DNA from: Candidatus Glassiibacteriota bacterium
GTDB taxonomy: Bacteria; Gemmatimonadota; Glassbacteria; GWA2-58-10
Direction: 5' to 3'
Assembly: GCA_016934095.1 (NCBI GenBank)
Contig: JAFGTO010000335.1
Coordinates: 1-9,190 of the forward strand
DNA length: 9,190 bases
Program-made: the position numbers and the translations under genes
Shown: positions 7,169 through 9,190 of the stretch, one piece after another
Layout: the number at the start of each line of letters is the position of its first letter
Position numbering within the stretch: position 1 is the first letter of the stretch
The notes under the pieces: generated by a model
What the model was told of the DNA's origin: nothing
Seen by the model: only the letters and a program-made list of their open reading frames with translations
The model's database searches: none

Positions 7169-7493
7169 AGGCCAGATCGAACGAAGCTTGTTTGGATGGA
7201 ACCTCTTGTCCGGAAGATGTTGAACCGTATTGGAACCGGAACAATTCTCAGGTATATGGGTCTGCCAATATAACAGGCAATACGCGTTGGATCAAGGGAA
7301 AAATCGACCCTGTCGCCTATTTCATCGCCAGCTTCCCGCATTGACTTTATTTTCGGCGGACACTCGATGGATCTCGGAGCGGCGGATCCGCTGGCTGGAG
7401 AATGCGCATAACCGGGAAAAGAGGAAACAGCGGCGTTATTGCGGGAACATGTCCGGGAGAGCGGAGATAAAGCGACTCTTGCAGCAGAAGGCC
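7169..7493. other. Gene-free stretch upstream of tRNA-Lys
   Basis: No gene is supported here. A 117-codon plus frame (7230-7583) and a 135-codon minus frame (7566-7159) both overlap the tRNA or the zinc-ribbon gene. Neither shows a domain, a ribosome binding site or protein-like composition. The stretch contains the promoter-like pair at 7267-7295 facing the tRNA. I see no terminator after the zinc-ribbon gene, so its transcript may read on toward the tRNA. Confidence 0.5.
7267..7295 (-). promoter_or_regulatory. sigma70-type promoter for tRNA-Lys
   Basis: On the minus strand TTGATC (7295-7290) is followed after exactly 17 bp by TATATT (7272-7267), close to the TTGACA/TATAAT consensus. Transcription would start near 7260, giving a 5' leader of about 90 nt to be removed by RNase P. 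Orientation and distance suit the tRNA gene. It could also feed era by read-through, since no clear terminator follows the tRNA. Confidence 0.6.
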
Positions 7494-7700
7494 TCAGGAT
7501 TTCCGTGCCCGGTGAAAGACGCCGCTTTTCTGTTCTCTCGTGCGCAACGAGATAGTGGAATGGCAAACATTGCAGTTGAATAAAGCCAGGAACTCCTTGC
7601 CGTCCTTATCTATCTGCTGTTTGCCGATATAGATCAGGTCTTTGTGTTTGCACACCTGGCATACCTTGGGTGCTTTGATTGTAAACGTCCTGGAGGTCAT
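7494..7700 (-). CDS. Small zinc-ribbon protein of unknown function
   Basis: This 68-residue protein has two CxxC pairs (Cys14/Cys17 and Cys43/Cys46) about 25 residues apart, the layout of a single zinc ribbon. Residues between them (LIYIGKQQIDKDGKEF) would form its beta hairpin. The tail after residue 55 is basic (RTREQKSG, then HRARKS), which could touch nucleic acid. The ATG has GGAG 7 nt upstream. No signal peptide or membrane segment is seen. It is divergent from the DUF6599 gene, with 139 bp between the start codons. Such ribbons occur in transcription, translation and redox contexts, and nothing here decides among them. I do not recognise a named gene. Confidence 0.75.
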   Translation of the reverse strand: MTSRTFTIKAPKVCQVCKHKDLIYIGKQQIDKDGKEFLALFNCNVCHSTISLRTREQKSGVFHRARKS

Positions 7701-7770
7701 GAGACCGCTCCATGGTGAGCATTTTCCTGAATAATAAAGTACTGCAAGGTTTGTACCATTATTAAATTAC

Positions 7771-7799
7771 TTGACTGCAGCCGGCTAAAACTTTACAAT
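7771..7799 (+). promoter_or_regulatory. Near-consensus sigma70 promoter for the DUF6599-DUF362 pair
   Basis: TTGACT (7771-7776) and TACAAT (7794-7799) are separated by exactly 17 bp. Each box differs from consensus at one position. Transcription would begin near 7806, giving a leader of about 35 nt to the first ATG (7840), or longer if a later start is used. The surrounding spacer is AT-rich. This is the best promoter in the window. Confidence 0.7.
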
Positions 7800-7813
7800 T
7801 AAGATAAATGGAA

Positions 7814-7869
7814 GGTTAATTTTTTTACCGACAAAGGGAATGGTAATTTTTTACTGCGGCAAAGGGCAA
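7814..7869 (+). repeat. Imperfect 28-bp tandem repeat at the DUF6599 start
   Basis: Two copies begin at 7814 and 7842. Both open with GGT(T)AAT and a T-run, then AC, and both carry CAAAGGG (7832-7838 and 7860-7866). The opening and the CAAAGGG are each exactly 28 bp apart; the middle differs by compensating small indels. The repeat spans the ATG at 7840, so the second copy would be coding if that start is real. A duplication, or a pair of regulatory or translation-control sites in the leader, are both possible. Confidence 0.55.
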
Positions 7870-8826
7870 ATTACACCTTCATTATCCAATGCCTTTTATC
7901 CATTATTTAATCATTACAGCAGAGGCTTGTCTTTTCTTGCCGTGCTGTTCACCGGGGTTTGTGTTGCTGCGGGAGCAGGTATGTCTGGAACTCTAGCAAA
8001 CGTGAAGCTCGAATCCCTGATAAAAGCTCCGGCGCTCTGGAGCCCGGGCGCCTACCAGGGCCGCTATACAGCCGGGAACCTGCATGAATACATCAACGGA
8101 GGCGCCGAGCGTTACCTGGGCTATGGTTTCCGTGAATTTTACATGCGTGAGTACCTTGGCGGCACCCGGGGGGAATCCCGTATCATTGTAGAGCTGTACC
8201 GCATGGATGTCCCGGCCAACGCCTACGGTATTTTCTCCTCGGACCGGGCCGGTGAAAACCCCGGCTCACTCGGAGCGGAAGCCGCCCTGGGAGAGTACCT
8301 GCTCCAGTTCTGCCAGGGTGAATTTTTCGTGCGGGTCCTCGATGTCGACCTGGCCGGAAACCTTAAGCCCGAACTGATCGAGTTCGGTAGGCTTATTTCC
8401 TCCGCCCTGCCCCCGCCTGCGAAAGATGATGTCCCGGAGCTGGCCGGCCGCCTGCCCTCGAAAGGATTGATCCACCAGAGCCTGGTCTACTTCCATACCC
8501 AGAATTCTCTCAACAGCCTGATATATCTGGGTGAGGAAAATATCCTGGGCCTGGGGCCCCGGGTCGAAGCGGTGAGCGCTGAATACCAGCCTGACCCTCG
8601 CTTCCCGGAGGCTGTGGTCCGGGTCGTACTGGTCTGTTACAATGATGAGAAAAGCTGTTCCAGGGGATTTGACAACCTGCTGAAAAACAAACCCCGCCTG
8701 CCATCGGATCAAGGCAGAGCACTGACTCATATCGGCAGAAGCGGCCGAGAGCTGCTGCTGGTTTTCGGCAAAGCGGCCGGCGACTGGCCGGTCTGGCTGG
8801 AGGCCGGAGTCTGGGAAGTCCGCTAG
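7840..8826 (+). CDS. Exported DUF6599-family protein
   Basis: The protein fits the DUF6599 family through NLHEYINGGAERYLGYGF (80-97) and the VPANAYGIFSS segment (about 124-134). The family has no established reaction; it is usually predicted to be exported. Residues 30-47 form a hydrophobic stretch ending in AAGAG, a plausible signal peptide with cleavage near 45-47. The start is uncertain. The ATG at 7840 has AAGGGA directly against it, and the first 28 codons are AT-rich, unlike the rest. TTG at 7927 would begin at the hydrophobic core but lacks a basic head. ATG at 7981 has GGAG 5 nt upstream but loses the signal. I keep 7840 because it retains the basic head and signal. It is followed after 61 bp by the DUF362 gene, likely in one transcript. 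Confidence 0.8.
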   Translation: MVIFYCGKGQITPSLSNAFYPLFNHYSRGLSFLAVLFTGVCVAAGAGMSGTLANVKLESLIKAPALWSPGAYQGRYTAGNLHEYINGGAERYLGYGFREFYMREYLGGTRGESRIIVELYRMDVPANAYGIFSSDRAGENPGSLGAEAALGEYLLQFCQGEFFVRVLDVDLAGNLKPELIEFGRLISSALPPPAKDDVPELAGRLPSKGLIHQSLVYFHTQNSLNSLIYLGEENILGLGPRVEAVSAEYQPDPRFPEAVVRVVLVCYNDEKSCSRGFDNLLKNKPRLPSDQGRALTHIGRSGRELLLVFGKAAGDWPVWLEAGVWEVR

Positions 8827-8887
8827 TCCGTACTCACGGCTGCAGGCGAGATAAAAGGCTATTACCGTACTATTCCGTGGAGGCGTA

Positions 8888-9190
8888 ATGCCCGAGGACA
8901 CCAAATCCCCTAAATTAACTCGCAAAGATTTTCTCAGGGCCGGCACCCTGGGAGCCCTCGGACTCGGGTTGGGCCTGCCCGAATCAGGAGTGAGCCAGGA
9001 GTCTGGAGGAAAGCGCGCCAAGGTGGTGCTGGCTCGCAAAGCGGAAGCCATGAGCGCCGAGGGGCAGCAGGAGCCGAAGGTTATGGACAGTCTCCTGAGC
9101 GAAGCCCTGACTGCGCTCACCGGCGAAAAAAGCGCCGTGGACGCTGTCAGGCACTTCGTTTCTCCAGCGGATACGGTCGGGGTAAAGATG
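8888..9190 (+). CDS. Tat-exported DUF362 protein, N-terminal part
   Basis: The frame is open to the window edge (101 codons). The N-terminus carries a Tat-type signal: TRKDFLRAG (11-19), then a Gly/Leu-rich hydrophobic stretch to about residue 30. The usual twin arginine is Arg12-Lys13, a known but weaker variant. From residue 45, AKVVLARKAEAM, then MDSLLSEALTALTG and a segment ending ADTVGVKM match the beginning of DUF362 domains. Their biochemical role is not settled; some members carry iron-sulfur motifs, which would lie beyond this window. The ATG has GGAGG 4 nt upstream. It follows the DUF6599 gene on the same strand, which suggests a joint envelope function. Confidence 0.8.
   Translation, partial: MPEDTKSPKLTRKDFLRAGTLGALGLGLGLPESGVSQESGGKRAKVVLARKAEAMSAEGQQEPKVMDSLLSEALTALTGEKSAVDAVRHFVSPADTVGVKM

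Noticed and set aside
8266..9120. 284-codon minus-strand frame opposite DUF6599 and DUF362
   Set aside because: It spans two well-supported plus-strand genes and their gap, with no family signature.

Overview
The window comes from a bacterium with GC-rich genes and AT-rich spacers. An outer-membrane PorV-type barrel sits next to a C25-family, PorU-like cell-surface peptidase that carries a C-terminal sorting domain. This is the hallmark of type IX secretion (T9SS) and points to the Bacteroidota/FCB superphylum. The high GC and the DUF6599 plus Tat-type DUF362 pair suggest one of its less-studied or uncultured lineages rather than a classical Bacteroidetes. That lineage guess is inference.

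Layout. Positions 1-395 hold no confident gene: there is a hairpin, a 13-bp perfect inverted repeat, a doubtful 69-codon ORF and a strong GC-rich hairpin (307-354) that probably terminates the minus-strand gene block. Positions 396-6725 form a minus-strand block read era -> trm112-like zinc protein -> porU-like sortase -> porV-like barrel. Gaps are 57, 18 and 75 bp. The last gap carries a palindrome and spaced direct repeats, so porV may also have its own control. Positions 6726-7092 are non-coding, with two striking inverted repeats. One of these, 117 bp long, looks like a miniature mobile element or a structured RNA.

Positions 7093-7168 encode a complete tRNA-Lys(CUU) on the minus strand with an encoded CCA. 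A good sigma70-type promoter for it lies about 100 bp upstream. Positions 7169-7493 hold no gene apart from that promoter. A 68-residue zinc-ribbon protein (7494-7700, minus) is divergent from a plus-strand pair: an exported DUF6599 protein and the start of a Tat-exported DUF362 protein, which runs off the window end. A near-consensus promoter (7771-7799) and a 28-bp tandem repeat lie in front of this pair.

How the genes work together. Era (30S assembly GTPase) and the Trm112-like protein are housekeeping functions placed upstream of two T9SS surface components. PorU processes and attaches T9SS cargo at the cell surface, and PorV is the outer-membrane shuttle that brings cargo to it. The DUF6599/DUF362 pair appears to be a separate envelope module of unknown function. 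I did not find a clearly new system. The best leads are the 117-bp inverted-repeat element, the DUF6599 start region with its tandem repeat, and the T9SS pair in a GC-rich background.
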